Assembly: GCA_005888295.1 (NCBI GenBank)
Contig: VAWP01000024.1
Location: forward strand, 1-46,910
Source: Actinomycetota bacterium
Lineage (GTDB): Bacteria > Actinomycetota > Acidimicrobiia > Acidimicrobiales > AC-9
Direction of reading: 5' to 3'
DNA length: 46,910 nucleotides
Position 1 is the stretch's first letter; each line of letters starts with the position of its first letter. The position numbers and the translations under genes were made by a program. Shown here in pieces: positions 33,373 through 41,990 of this stretch. The notes under the pieces were generated by a model. It worked only from the letters and a program-made list of their open reading frames with translations, had not been told where the DNA came from and made no database searches.

Positions 33373-35177
33373 CGCAGCTGCGGTCGTGGCTCGCCAACGG
33401 CCGAAGCCTGTTCCTGGCCACTTCGGCCCTGGCCGTCGTTGTCGGCGTGGTGCTGGGCCTCGGTATCGCGGCCAACCGGTTCGCTCATCACGTCAACGCC
33501 TTGCTCGAGATCACCAGCATCGTCGTGGTTGGTGGGGTCGTCCTGAGCGTGGCGGCCAGGGCGGTGCGTCCCGGCCTTCCCCCGGGAACCGTCCTGGAGC
33601 TCGATCTCGCCGCTCTGCCACCCGAGACGATCGGTCCGAGCCGGCTGGGCCAGGTCCGCGGTCGCCGGCAGCTCACGATGCGCGAGACGGTGGAGCTGGT
33701 CGAGCAGGCGGGCACCGACCGGCGCGTGGCAGGGATGGTGGTGTACGCCACGTTCGAGCGCGGTGGGCTGGCCCAGATCCAGGAGCTGCGCGACGTCGTC
33801 CTCGCCCTGCGACGGTCGGGCAAGCACACGGTCGCCTTCAGCGACACCTTCGGTGAGGCCGGGGGCGGCAACGGGGCCTACTACCTCGCGACCGCTTGCG
33901 AAGAGATCGTCCTCCAGCCCTCGGGCGAAGTCGGCTTCGTGGGTCTCGCCCAGTACAAGAGCGCCGCCAGCCAGCTGCTCCGCACGTCGCTCTCCGAGCC
34001 CGAGCGCGAGCAGCTCCAGCGCATCCTCGACTCCCAGTTCGGCCAGATCGCCGACGGCGTGGCGGCGGCGCGTGGTCTGTCACCCGACGAGGCGCGACGG
34101 CTCGCCGACACCGGTCCGCTGGTCGCCGACGAGGCCCGGGCGGCGGGCCTGGTCGACCGGCTCGGGTACCGCGACGAGGCGCGTTCGCTCGTGAAGGAGC
34201 GCGCCGGCAAGGGAGCGTCGCTGCTCTACCTCGACCGGTACGCCAAGCACGCCCGCGGGCGGCGGGGACGAGGCCGACGACCTACCGTGGCGATCGTCAC
34301 CGCCACCGGGCCGATCGTGCGCCGAAGGACGGCGCCAAATCCACTGACCGGGCTCGACCAGACCCAGGCCGACCGCACCGCCGAGGCGATTCGCCAGGCA
34401 GCCGCCGACCGCAAGGTGCGGGCGATCGTGATGCGCGTCGACAGCCCCGGTGGCTCGGCGGTGGCCTCCGACGCCATCTGGCGCGAGACGGTGCTGGCCC
34501 GGGAAGCCGGAAAGCCGTTCGTGGTGAGCATGGGCAACGTGGCCGGCTCGGGTGGCTACTACATATCGGCCGCCGCCGACCGCATCGTCGCCCAACCCGG
34601 GACGGTCACCGGTTCCATCGGTGTCATCGCCGGCAAGCCCGTGGTGGCGAGAGCCAAGGAGCGGATCGGGTTCAGCGTCGACGAGGCCCACACCAGCGCG
34701 AACGCGCTCATGTGGTCGCTCAACCGGCCCTTCGACGGCGGCGGTCGAGAGCGGTTCTCGAAGACGCTCGACGTCGTGTACGACACCTTCGTGACGAGAG
34801 TCAGCGAGGGACGGAGCCTCCCTCGGGAACGGGTCGAGGAGGTCGCCAGGGGGCGGGTGTGGACCGGCGAGGACGCGCACGCCGTCGGCCTGGTCGACAC
34901 GCTGGGTGGCCTGCCGGCTGCGCTGTCCGCGGCCAGGGAGCTGGCCGGGATCGAGCCCGGAGCCCGTCTCCGCTCCAGGCCGTTTCCCAAGCGCGTCAGC
35001 CCCCTGGCGGCGGTGCGCGGAGCAAAGGGTGAGAGCAGCGACGACCTGCGGGCGCGGCTGGCGGGTGTCCTCGACGCGCTGGGCACCGTCGGCGAGCTCG
35101 CCGGCGAGCTCGGCCTGTCCGATGCCCGCGGGGTGCTGCACATGCAGGCCGAGCCGCGCACCTGGCTCATACGGTGA
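33369..35177 (+). CDS. sppA: SppA-type signal peptide peptidase (S49), long form
   Basis: 602 aa from GTG. Two N-terminal membrane helices (about 15-36 and 43-62), then tandem S49 domains. The catalytic Lys is in QYKSAAS of the first domain; the nucleophile Ser is in GNVAGSGGYYIS of the second, with RVDSPGGSAVASD before it. It degrades leftover signal peptides in the membrane. Between VGFVGLA and QYKSAAS about 20-23 residues present in homologs (the FLRGALDKLGVEP-type stretch) are missing, in frame. Whether the product still works is uncertain. Last gene of the rhodanese operon. Confidence 0.88.
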   Translation: MTQLRSWLANGRSLFLATSALAVVVGVVLGLGIAANRFAHHVNALLEITSIVVVGGVVLSVAARAVRPGLPPGTVLELDLAALPPETIGPSRLGQVRGRRQLTMRETVELVEQAGTDRRVAGMVVYATFERGGLAQIQELRDVVLALRRSGKHTVAFSDTFGEAGGGNGAYYLATACEEIVLQPSGEVGFVGLAQYKSAASQLLRTSLSEPEREQLQRILDSQFGQIADGVAAARGLSPDEARRLADTGPLVADEARAAGLVDRLGYRDEARSLVKERAGKGASLLYLDRYAKHARGRRGRGRRPTVAIVTATGPIVRRRTAPNPLTGLDQTQADRTAEAIRQAAADRKVRAIVMRVDSPGGSAVASDAIWRETVLAREAGKPFVVSMGNVAGSGGYYISAAADRIVAQPGTVTGSIGVIAGKPVVARAKERIGFSVDEAHTSANALMWSLNRPFDGGGRERFSKTLDVVYDTFVTRVSEGRSLPRERVEEVARGRVWTGEDAHAVGLVDTLGGLPAALSAARELAGIEPGARLRSRPFPKRVSPLAAVRGAKGESSDDLRARLAGVLDALGTVGELAGELGLSDARGVLHMQAEPRTWLIR

Positions 35178-35211
35178 CCCGCCCGGGCGCGCTCAGGCGC
35201 GGCCGTGAGCC

Positions 35212-35973
35212 CTACTGAGCGAGGACGTCCAGCTCGAGGCGCCGGAGGACCTCGCGCTGGAGCGCTGCGCGCTCGCTGCGGGTGCCGACCTCGCTGAGCT
35301 CCTCCTGGGTGGCGTTCAGCACCATGCGCTGGAAGTTGTAGGCCAGCAGGGCCGCCGAGCTGTGCAGCATGAGGCGCAGCGCGGCGACGAGGCGGTCGGC
35401 CTGCTCTCTCTGGGACAGCCCCATCCGCTGCAGCGGACCGCGAACGTGCGCCATGAACAGGCGCACGCATCCCTCGGCGACGTCTTCGGCCGCGTCGAGC
35501 TGGATGCGGGCGACCTTCATGAGCTCCTCCAGAGGCAGCCCGCCACCGACGAGGGTGAGGATGATCGACACGGCCCTGACGTCGGCATGGGTGTAGCGCG
35601 TCTCGCTGTTGACCCGACGGGGCCGGATGAGACCGGAGGCCTCGAGCGAGCGCAGCATCGGAGTGGGCACGCCGCTGCGGTCGGCGAGCTCGCGCAGGTC
35701 GAACGTCTCCTCCTCCACGAGCTCGGCGATCTCGCCCTCGCCAGGCTCGGCTCGGGGTGGTCCGGACTCGAGCAGCTGGGCGATGACCCGGAGGGAGTAG
35801 CCCCGCCGCTTGAGCTCCTGGATCTCGCGGAGTCGTTCCAGGTGGCGACCGTCGTAGAGGGCGATCCGACCCTCGTGGTGCGGTGGCCGGAGCAGTCCTT
35901 TGGACTGGTAGGAGCGGACGAGCTGGACGCTGATCCCTGCGGCCTCGGCGAGCTCGTCGACCCGGTAGTCCAT
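35212..35973 (-). CDS. MerR-family regulator with two HTH-like modules, divergent from fatty-acid genes
   Basis: 253 aa from an ATG nine bases after a TACACT -10 box. First MerR module: YRVDELAEAAGISVQLVRSY and GRIALYDGRHLERLREI; a second MerR-like unit follows at about 90-140 (FDLRELADRSGVPTPMLRSL then TRYTHADVRAV). The remainder is helical effector sequence without cysteines, so not a metal sensor. It diverges from the fabD-accD cluster, occupying the place FasR has in Streptomyces. Likely regulator of fatty-acid synthesis (inference). Confidence 0.86.
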   Translation of the reverse strand: MDYRVDELAEAAGISVQLVRSYQSKGLLRPPHHEGRIALYDGRHLERLREIQELKRRGYSLRVIAQLLESGPPRAEPGEGEIAELVEEETFDLRELADRSGVPTPMLRSLEASGLIRPRRVNSETRYTHADVRAVSIILTLVGGGLPLEELMKVARIQLDAAEDVAEGCVRLFMAHVRGPLQRMGLSQREQADRLVAALRLMLHSSAALLAYNFQRMVLNATQEELSEVGTRSERAALQREVLRRLELDVLAQ

Positions 35974-35982
35974 GCTCGGCAA

Positions 35983-35988
35983 AGTGTA
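35983..35988 (-). promoter_or_regulatory. Putative -10 box of the MerR-family gene
   Basis: On the minus strand TACACT (TANNNT type), nine bases before the ATG, without a ribosome site: leaderless start likely. Confidence 0.45.
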
Positions 35989-36014
35989 GGTGAGCCGCCC
36001 TGGGCCAGAAACAC

Positions 36015-36031
36015 ACCGTTCACCCAACGGT
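36015..36031. promoter_or_regulatory. Operator palindrome between the MerR gene and the fab cluster
   Basis: ACCGTT-CACCC-AACGGT, perfect six-base arms and a five-base spacer, 27 bases upstream of the MerR-gene -10 box and 107 bases before the fabD start. Candidate site for the MerR-type or another fatty-acid regulator. Confidence 0.5.
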
Positions 36032-36138
36032 TACATGAGCGTCTCCCAACATGCGACGAAGTGTGCAAGGATGGGATCGCTGTGCCGGGGGGAGCGCTGG
36101 GGTGTGGTGGTCAGTTCTACGAGATCCGGAGACAGCAC

Positions 36139-37053
36139 ATGGGTTTGGCGGTCCTGTTCCCTGGTCAGGGAGTCCAGATGCCCGGCATGGGCTGCGAGTG
36201 GCGTCGCGACCCGGCCTGGTCGGTCGTCGATCGCGCCGAGGCGGCCCTCGGTACACCCCTCGCCCCGCTCCTGCTCGACGAGTCCGCCGAGGTGCTGAAC
36301 CGGACGCGCGCCGCCCAGCTCGGTGTGTTCCTGGCCTCGCTGCTCGCCTGGGAGGCGACGAAGGACCGCCTGGGACAGCCGACCGCGTTCGCCGGCCACT
36401 CGCTCGGCCAGGTCACGGCGTTGGTGGCGGCGGGGAACGTCACGCTCGAGGACGGCGTCCGGCTGGTGGACGCCCGAGGCCGGTCGACCCAGCAGGCGGC
36501 GCTGGCCCGGCCGGGACGCATGGTCGCCCTGCTCGGTGGCTCCCCCGATCAGGTCGCGCAGGCGTGCGGGGCGGCCGAGGGCGAGTGCTGGTTGGCCAAC
36601 GACAACGCTCCCGGCCAGCTCGTGGTCGGCGGCACTCCGGCGGGTGTGGCGTCCACCGCCCGGAGCGCCCTCGACCACGGCGTGCGTCGGACCGTGGCGC
36701 TCAACGTGGAGGCCGCGTTCCACACGCCACTGATGGAGGACGCCTGCGACGGCTTCGGGAGCGCCCTGGAGTGTGTGCCCCTCCAGGGATCCATGGCCCC
36801 CGTCGTGTCGAACGACGACGCCGTGGTGTACTCCGACGGCGACGGCTGGCGACAGCGACTGGTACGCCATCTGGTGTCGCCCGTCCGCTGGCGGCAGTCG
36901 ATCCAGACCCTGGTCGAGCTCGGCGTCAAGAAGTTCGTGGAGCTCGGCCCGGGCTCCAGCGTCGCCGGCATGGCACGGCGCACCGTGCCGTCCGCGCTGA
37001 TCGTGACCGTCGGTACACCCGCCCACCTGCCTGCACTGTCGGAGGTCGTCTGA
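36139..37053 (+). CDS. fabD: Malonyl-CoA:ACP transacylase
   Basis: 304 aa. LAVLFPGQGVQMPGMG start, GHSLGQ with nucleophile Ser88, and AAFHTPLM with His195; VKKFVELGPGSSVAGMARR closes the fold. It moves malonyl from CoA to ACP for chain extension. First gene of the type II fatty-acid cluster, with a GGAG ribosome site. The intergenic run back to the MerR gene contains the palindrome at 36015. The next gene begins directly after its stop. Confidence 0.94.
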   Translation: MGLAVLFPGQGVQMPGMGCEWRRDPAWSVVDRAEAALGTPLAPLLLDESAEVLNRTRAAQLGVFLASLLAWEATKDRLGQPTAFAGHSLGQVTALVAAGNVTLEDGVRLVDARGRSTQQAALARPGRMVALLGGSPDQVAQACGAAEGECWLANDNAPGQLVVGGTPAGVASTARSALDHGVRRTVALNVEAAFHTPLMEDACDGFGSALECVPLQGSMAPVVSNDDAVVYSDGDGWRQRLVRHLVSPVRWRQSIQTLVELGVKKFVELGPGSSVAGMARRTVPSALIVTVGTPAHLPALSEVV

Positions 37054-37326
37054 ATGCATGCCCATCTCTGCCGCGGCGAGGAGCTGCACGTCGACGAGCG
37101 CGTGATCGTCGCACCGACCGCGGGCCGCTTCCGGCCGCTGGCGGCCGGGCACCCCGGCGCGGACGCCGGCCGGCTCGTCGCCGGACAGCAGATCGGGGTC
37201 CTCGACCTGCCGGACCGGTCCCGGCCGGTGCACAGCCCGTTCGACGGTCGCCTCATGGGCATGCTGGCCCACACGGGCGAGCGGGTCCGCGAGGGTCAGC
37301 CGCTGGCCTGGCTGCGAGTGGCGTGA
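37054..37326 (+). CDS. Lysine-free biotinyl/lipoyl-like (BCCP-fold) protein
   Basis: 90 aa, starting on the base after the fabD stop. VIVAPTAGRFRPL, then VHSPFDGRLMGMLAHTGERVREGQPLAWLRV are the two halves of a barrel-sandwich hybrid as in biotin carboxyl carrier proteins. Where BCCP has EAMKM the sequence reads LDLPDRSRP, and the whole protein contains no Lys, so it cannot carry biotin or lipoate. It sits in an operon with two carboxyltransferase genes. A structural or regulatory role in the acyl-CoA carboxylase, or a hammerhead-like adapter, is inference. Confidence 0.8.
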   Translation: MHAHLCRGEELHVDERVIVAPTAGRFRPLAAGHPGADAGRLVAGQQIGVLDLPDRSRPVHSPFDGRLMGMLAHTGERVREGQPLAWLRVA

Positions 37327-38307
37327 TGACCGGCGCGCTACCCCAGGTGATGGCGGCCGGATGCGGCATGGCCGTCCCCGACGTTCGACTGACGAACCGC
37401 GACCTCGAAGCCCAGCTGGACACGGACGACCGCTGGATCGTCGAGCGTTGCGGGATCCGGGAACGACGCGTCGCAGGACCGGGCGAGACGACCTCGACGC
37501 TGGCCATCGAGGCCGGGGCGGCGGCGATCAAGGACGCCGGCCTCTCCCCCGGCGACATCGAGCTGCTGGTGCTCGCCACCGCGACACCGGATCAGCCGCT
37601 CCCCGGAGCCGCCGCGCTCGTGGCCGAGGGCCTGGGACTGACGTGCGGGACCTTCGATCTCGGCGCCGCCTGCGCCGGGTTCACCTACGCAGTCGTCGTC
37701 GGAGCCTCGATCCTGGCGACAGGCGGCGAGAGAGCCGCGCTGGTGATCGGCGCCGACACGTTCACGCGCATCGTCGACCCCGCAGACCGCAACACCGCCG
37801 TGCTCTTCGGCGACGGAGCGGGCGCCACGGCGCTCGTCGCGGCGGAGGATGCCTCCCCGTCCGCCGACGCCCCCGGAGTCCTCGCGTGGGACCTCGGCTC
37901 GGACGGCACCGGCTACTCGCTGCTCGAGGTCCCGGCCGGCGGCAGCCAGAGGCCGACCAACGCGGAGACCGTCGCGGCTGGCGGCCACTGGGTCCGGATG
38001 GACGGCCGCGAGCTGTTCCGCCGAGCGGTGCGCGTCATGGCGGACTCGGGGAGGGCGGCGCTGGACAAGGTCGGCATGTCGCCCGCCGACGTCGACCTGT
38101 TCGTGCCCCACCAGGCCAACATCCGCATCATCGACGCGTGCGCATCCCGGCTGGGGATCGACGCCGACCGCGTGGCCGTCAACGTCGACCGCTACGGGAA
38201 CACCTCGGCCGCGTCGGTCGCACTTGCCCTCTCGGAGGCAGCCGACGGGGGACAGCTCCGCGACGGTGACATCGTGCTGCTGGGCGGGATCAGGAGCTAC
38301 GGGACAA
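37326..38307 (+). CDS. fabH: Beta-ketoacyl-ACP synthase III, C-terminus and stop apparently lost
   Basis: Starts at an ATG overlapping the previous stop by one base. Catalytic triad Cys116 (GAACAGFTYA), His262 (VPHQANIRI) and Asn292 (RYGNTSAAS). It condenses acyl-CoA with malonyl-ACP to begin chains. After DGDIVLLGG the usual closing GxGxTWxxxxxRW segment is missing, and the frame has no stop: it stays open through acpP (read out of frame) and into fabF to 39809. The end given is the last base before acpP. A loss of about 45-60 bases near 38287 would explain this. Confidence 0.85.
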
Positions 38308-38559
38308 ATGGAGAGAACAGAGATCTTCGCAGCCGTGACCCGGCTCGCCGTCGACGTCCTCGGCGTCGAGCCCGAGGCGGTCGACGAGGAGGCGAGGTTC
38401 AAGGAGGACCTCGACGCGGACAGCCTCGACCTCGTCGAGCTGGTGATGGCGCTCGAGGAGCAGTTCGACATCTCGGTCCCCGAGGAGGAGCTGGAGGGCG
38501 TCCTGACCGTTGGGCAGGCGGTCTCGCTGGTGTCGGACAAGCTGTCAGCGCGCACGTGA
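38308..38559 (+). CDS. acpP: Acyl carrier protein
   Basis: 83 aa. FKEDLDADSLDLVELVMALE carries the phosphopantetheine attachment site Ser39 in DADSLD; EQFDISVPEEELEGVLTVGQ completes the four-helix, acidic fold. AGGAG lies 12 bases before the ATG. Located between fabH and fabF as in Streptomyces; its stop overlaps the fabF GTG (GTGA). Confidence 0.95.
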   Translation: MERTEIFAAVTRLAVDVLGVEPEAVDEEARFKEDLDADSLDLVELVMALEEQFDISVPEEELEGVLTVGQAVSLVSDKLSART

Positions 38560-39809
38560 CCCCGCAGCCGGTCGACGCACGGGGCCGACCTCGCGTCGCC
38601 ATCACCGGGATGGGCGTCAAGACGCCCGCCGGCCAGGACCTGCCCGCCTTCTGGGCCGGGCTCCTCGCTGGCCGCTCGGTCGCCGCCCCCATCAGCGGGT
38701 TGGACGTCTCGGACCTACCGGTTCGGATCGCCTGTCAGGTGCACGGCTTCGACCCCGCCCGTTACCTGGATGCCAAGGAGGCCCGTCGGGTCGACCGTGT
38801 GGCTCAACTCGGGTTCGCGGCCGCCGCCGACGCCCTGGAGGACGCGGGCTCCATGGCCGTCGACCCCGCCCGCTGCGCCATCGTCGCCGGCACGGGCATC
38901 GGCGGCCTCGGCACCCAGGAGCAGCAGGAGCGGATCTTCTTCGACCGCGGCGCGAGCAGGGTCAGCCCCTTCCTCGTCCCGATGATGATGCCCAACGCCA
39001 CCGCCGCTCTGATCAGCATGGAGCTCGGCTGGACGGGCCCCAACACCTGTGTCGCCACCGCGTGTGCCGCAGGCGCCCATGCCGTGGGCGAGGGCGCCCG
39101 GCTCATCCGGGACGGGTCGGCGGACGTCGTGCTGGCTGGTGGATCCGAGGCGCCGATCAGTCCGATCGCCCTCGTCGCCTTCTCCCGCATGGGTGCGTTG
39201 AGCAACCGCCAGGACGATCCGGAGCGGGCCTCGCGTCCCTTCGACATCGAGCGGGACGGCTTCGTGATCGGCGAGGGAGCCGCGTTCACGGTCCTCGAGC
39301 GCTGGGACCAGGCCGCTTCCAGAGGGGCGCGCATCTGGGGCGAGGTGGCGGGCTACGGTCGCAACGCGGACGCGTACCACGTCACCGCTCCCTCACCGAG
39401 CGGTGGCGGCGCGGCGTCCTGTATCGAGATGGCGCTCCAGGACGCGGCGTTGCAACCGACGGACATCGGTCACGTCAACGCCCATGGCACCTCGACTCCA
39501 CTCAACGACGCAGCGGAGGCGGAGGCCATCGTCAAGGTGTTCGGCGGTCAGGCGCCGGCCGTCACCTCCATCAAGGGAGTGACCGGCCACCTGATCGGGG
39601 CGGCGGGCGCAGCCGAGGCGGTGGCGAGCGTGCTGGCTCTCCGCAACGGCCTCGCACCGCCGACGGCGAACCACGAGCACACCGACCCGGCGATCGCCAT
39701 CGACGTCGTCGCCGACCAGCCGCGGACCATCCCATCACGCCCCGTCCTGTCCACCTCCTTCGGCTTCGGCGGCCACAACGCCGCCCTGATCCTGTCGCCG
39801 GCGCCGTGA
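38556..39809 (+). CDS. fabF: Beta-ketoacyl-ACP synthase II
   Basis: 417 aa from a GTG overlapping the acpP stop. Cys170 in ATACAAGAHAVGEG, His310 in VNAHGTSTPLND, and VTGHLIGAAGAAEAV with the second catalytic His give the Cys-His-His triad. It extends acyl-ACP with malonyl-ACP. The same frame is open upstream back into fabH because fabH lacks a stop, so a gene caller could report one false fusion. The stop overlaps the next start (GTGA). Confidence 0.94.
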   Translation: MTPQPVDARGRPRVAITGMGVKTPAGQDLPAFWAGLLAGRSVAAPISGLDVSDLPVRIACQVHGFDPARYLDAKEARRVDRVAQLGFAAAADALEDAGSMAVDPARCAIVAGTGIGGLGTQEQQERIFFDRGASRVSPFLVPMMMPNATAALISMELGWTGPNTCVATACAAGAHAVGEGARLIRDGSADVVLAGGSEAPISPIALVAFSRMGALSNRQDDPERASRPFDIERDGFVIGEGAAFTVLERWDQAASRGARIWGEVAGYGRNADAYHVTAPSPSGGGAASCIEMALQDAALQPTDIGHVNAHGTSTPLNDAAEAEAIVKVFGGQAPAVTSIKGVTGHLIGAAGAAEAVASVLALRNGLAPPTANHEHTDPAIAIDVVADQPRTIPSRPVLSTSFGFGGHNAALILSPAP

Positions 39810-41194
39810 GGCCTCGCCAGCCCGCGGGGCTGCCGACGCGCCTCGAGGCCCGCCGGGGCGCTGCGGTCGAGGCCCGCCTCGACCACATCGGTGGACGCCC
39901 GGTCGGGTTGTTCAGGCTGGCGGGCGGCAGGCACCGGGGCGCGCTCGGTCCCGCCGAGGGTGAGACCATCGAGCGCCTGGTGCAGGTGGCCATCGCAGAC
40001 GGGCTGCCCATCGTGGGCGTGGTCTCCAGCGCCGGTGCGGACATGGGCGAGGGAATCGCGTCACTGCATGCCTGGGGCCGGGTCGCCAGTCAGCTGTCTC
40101 GCGCCTCGGGGACGGTACCGATCATCCTCGCCGTCACGGGCCCCTACGTCTCGGGACCGGCGCTGCTGGCGGGCATCGCCGACCACGTGGTGATGACCGT
40201 GGACGCCTTCGCCTACGTGACAGGACCGAGGGCCGTCGAGGGCTTCACGGGCGAGGTCCTCGATCCGGTCAGCCTGGGCGGCGCCGCCGTGCACGACGCC
40301 AGGAGCGGTGTGGTGTCGCTGCTGGCGGAGGACGAGGAGGACGCCCTCGCCGCCGCCGCCGAGCTCCTCTCCTACCTTCCCCTCAACACCATGGAGGAGC
40401 CCCCGCGGCTCACCACCGCCGACCCCGTCACGCGGGACTGCACGACAGGGGCGTCGGCAGTGCCCACGGGAGCCCGAGCCTCGTACGACATCCGCGCCGT
40501 GGTGACCGACGTGATCGACGAGTCGAGCTTCCTCGAGGTCAGGGCCCGCTACGCCCCCAACATGGTGACGGGCTACGGCCGCCTCGACGGGCGGGCCATC
40601 GGGATCGTCGCCAACCAGCCCCATCATCGGGCGGGCACGATCGACATCGAGGCGTCCCGCAAGGCTGCGCGCTTCGTACAGGCCTGCGACACGTTCAACC
40701 TCCCCCTGCTCACGGTCGTCGACACCCCGGGGTTCGAGCCCGGCAAGGACCTCGAGTGGCGCGGGATGATCCGCCACGGGGCGGAGCTGGTGTTCGCCTA
40801 CGGCGAGGCCACGGTGCCCCGCCTGTGCCTCGTGGTGCGAAAGGCCTACGGCGGCGCCTACATCGTGATGGACTCCCGGGGCCTGGGCAGCGACTTCTGT
40901 GCCGCCTGGCCAGGCGCCGAGATCGCGGTGATGGGAGCCAAGGGCGCCGTGCAGATCCTGTCCGGCCGGCAGCTGGCAGCGCTCGAGGGCGACGCCAGGG
41001 AACGCGAGCGAGAGGTCCTCGAGGCCGACTACACGGCGCGCTACTGCGCTCCGTACGTGGCGGCCGAACGGGGCTACATCGACGACGTCATCGACCCGCT
41101 CGAGACCAGGCGGGTGCTGGCGGGCGCCCTCGACCACCTGGTGGCCAAGCGAGAGCAGCTGCCCGCCCGCCGGCATTCGAACACGCCCCTCTAG
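39806..41194 (+). CDS. Acyl-CoA carboxylase carboxyltransferase, short divergent form
   Basis: 462 aa, shorter than the 510-530 of the canonical type: the usual N-terminal TARERI...LLDPGSF block is absent. N-lobe: VVSSAGADMGEGIASLHAWG (the usual DGGGARIQEG glycine-rich loop is divergent). C-lobe: MVTGYGRLDGRAIGIVANQP, DTPGFEPGKDLEWRGMIRHG, VVRKAYGGAYIVMDSRGLGS. A CoA-dependent carboxyl transfer role (malonyl-CoA supply) is likely from context, perhaps with the canonical accD product downstream; the altered first lobe may mean another acyl group or a subunit role. Confidence 0.85.
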   Translation: MRPRQPAGLPTRLEARRGAAVEARLDHIGGRPVGLFRLAGGRHRGALGPAEGETIERLVQVAIADGLPIVGVVSSAGADMGEGIASLHAWGRVASQLSRASGTVPIILAVTGPYVSGPALLAGIADHVVMTVDAFAYVTGPRAVEGFTGEVLDPVSLGGAAVHDARSGVVSLLAEDEEDALAAAAELLSYLPLNTMEEPPRLTTADPVTRDCTTGASAVPTGARASYDIRAVVTDVIDESSFLEVRARYAPNMVTGYGRLDGRAIGIVANQPHHRAGTIDIEASRKAARFVQACDTFNLPLLTVVDTPGFEPGKDLEWRGMIRHGAELVFAYGEATVPRLCLVVRKAYGGAYIVMDSRGLGSDFCAAWPGAEIAVMGAKGAVQILSGRQLAALEGDAREREREVLEADYTARYCAPYVAAERGYIDDVIDPLETRRVLAGALDHLVAKREQLPARRHSNTPL

Positions 41195-41209
41195 GGAGGA
41201 CCGACGGCG

Positions 41210-41977
41210 ATGCTGCTTGCCGACCGGAAGGTACTCGTCACGGGAGTGCTCAGCGAGGCGTCGATCGCCACATCGGTCGCCCGCCTGGCCCAGGAGCAGG
41301 GCGCCGACGTCCTGCTCACCTCCTTCGGTCGGGCGCTCGGCCTCACCCAGCGCGTCGCCCGGCGCCTGCCTCGGCCCGCCGACGTCGTCGAGCTCGACGT
41401 CACCAATACCGAGGACCTGAGCCGCCTGACCACCGACCTCGAGCGTCGGTGGGGTCGCGTCGACGCCGTGCTGCACGCCATCGGCTATGCCCCGCCGGTG
41501 TGTCTGAGCGGGGACTTCCTGGCCGCGGGATGGGACGATGTGGGCACGGCGCTGCACGTGTCCGCCTACTCCCTGAAGGCCCTGGCCGAGGCCACGCTCC
41601 CGCTCATGAAGGAGGACGGCGGGGTCATCGTCGGGCTGGACTTCGACGCCCGCCAGGCGTGGCCCTCGTACGACTGGATGGGTGTGGCCAAGGCCGCCCT
41701 CGAGTCCACGACGCGATACCTGGCGCGCGATCTTGGTCGCTACCGGATCCGAGTCAACCTGGTCGCAGCGGGTCCGGTCCGCACGGTGGCGGCTCGAGGC
41801 GTACCCGGCTTCGGCGAGCTCGCCGACGTCTGGTCGTGGAGATCCCCGCTGCCCTGGCAGCCCGACGACGCGCGTCCGATCAGCCAGGCTTGCGTGGCGC
41901 TGTTGTCCGACTGGTTCCCCGCCACCACGGGAGAGATCGTCCACGTGGACGGCGGCTTCCACGCCGTGGGGGCGTGA
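41210..41977 (+). CDS. fabI: Enoyl-ACP reductase, FabI/InhA type
   Basis: 255 aa. VLVTGVLSEASIATSVAR is the FabI-type NADH motif (SIA), LHAIGYAP follows, and YDWMGVAKAALE has the Tyr-x6-Lys catalytic pair of InhA and FabI. It reduces trans-2-enoyl-ACP at the end of each elongation cycle. GGGAGGA precedes the ATG. The ketoacyl-ACP reductase and dehydratase are not in this window and must be encoded elsewhere. Confidence 0.94.
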   Translation: MLLADRKVLVTGVLSEASIATSVARLAQEQGADVLLTSFGRALGLTQRVARRLPRPADVVELDVTNTEDLSRLTTDLERRWGRVDAVLHAIGYAPPVCLSGDFLAAGWDDVGTALHVSAYSLKALAEATLPLMKEDGGVIVGLDFDARQAWPSYDWMGVAKAALESTTRYLARDLGRYRIRVNLVAAGPVRTVAARGVPGFGELADVWSWRSPLPWQPDDARPISQACVALLSDWFPATTGEIVHVDGGFHAVGA

Positions 41978-41990
41978 GGAGGGTCGTGGC

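Noticed and set aside
36051-39809. A 1252-codon open frame spanning fabD to fabF
   Set aside because: It is out of frame with fabD and acpP; only its fabH and fabF parts look like protein. The openness comes from GC-rich codon bias and a missing fabH end.
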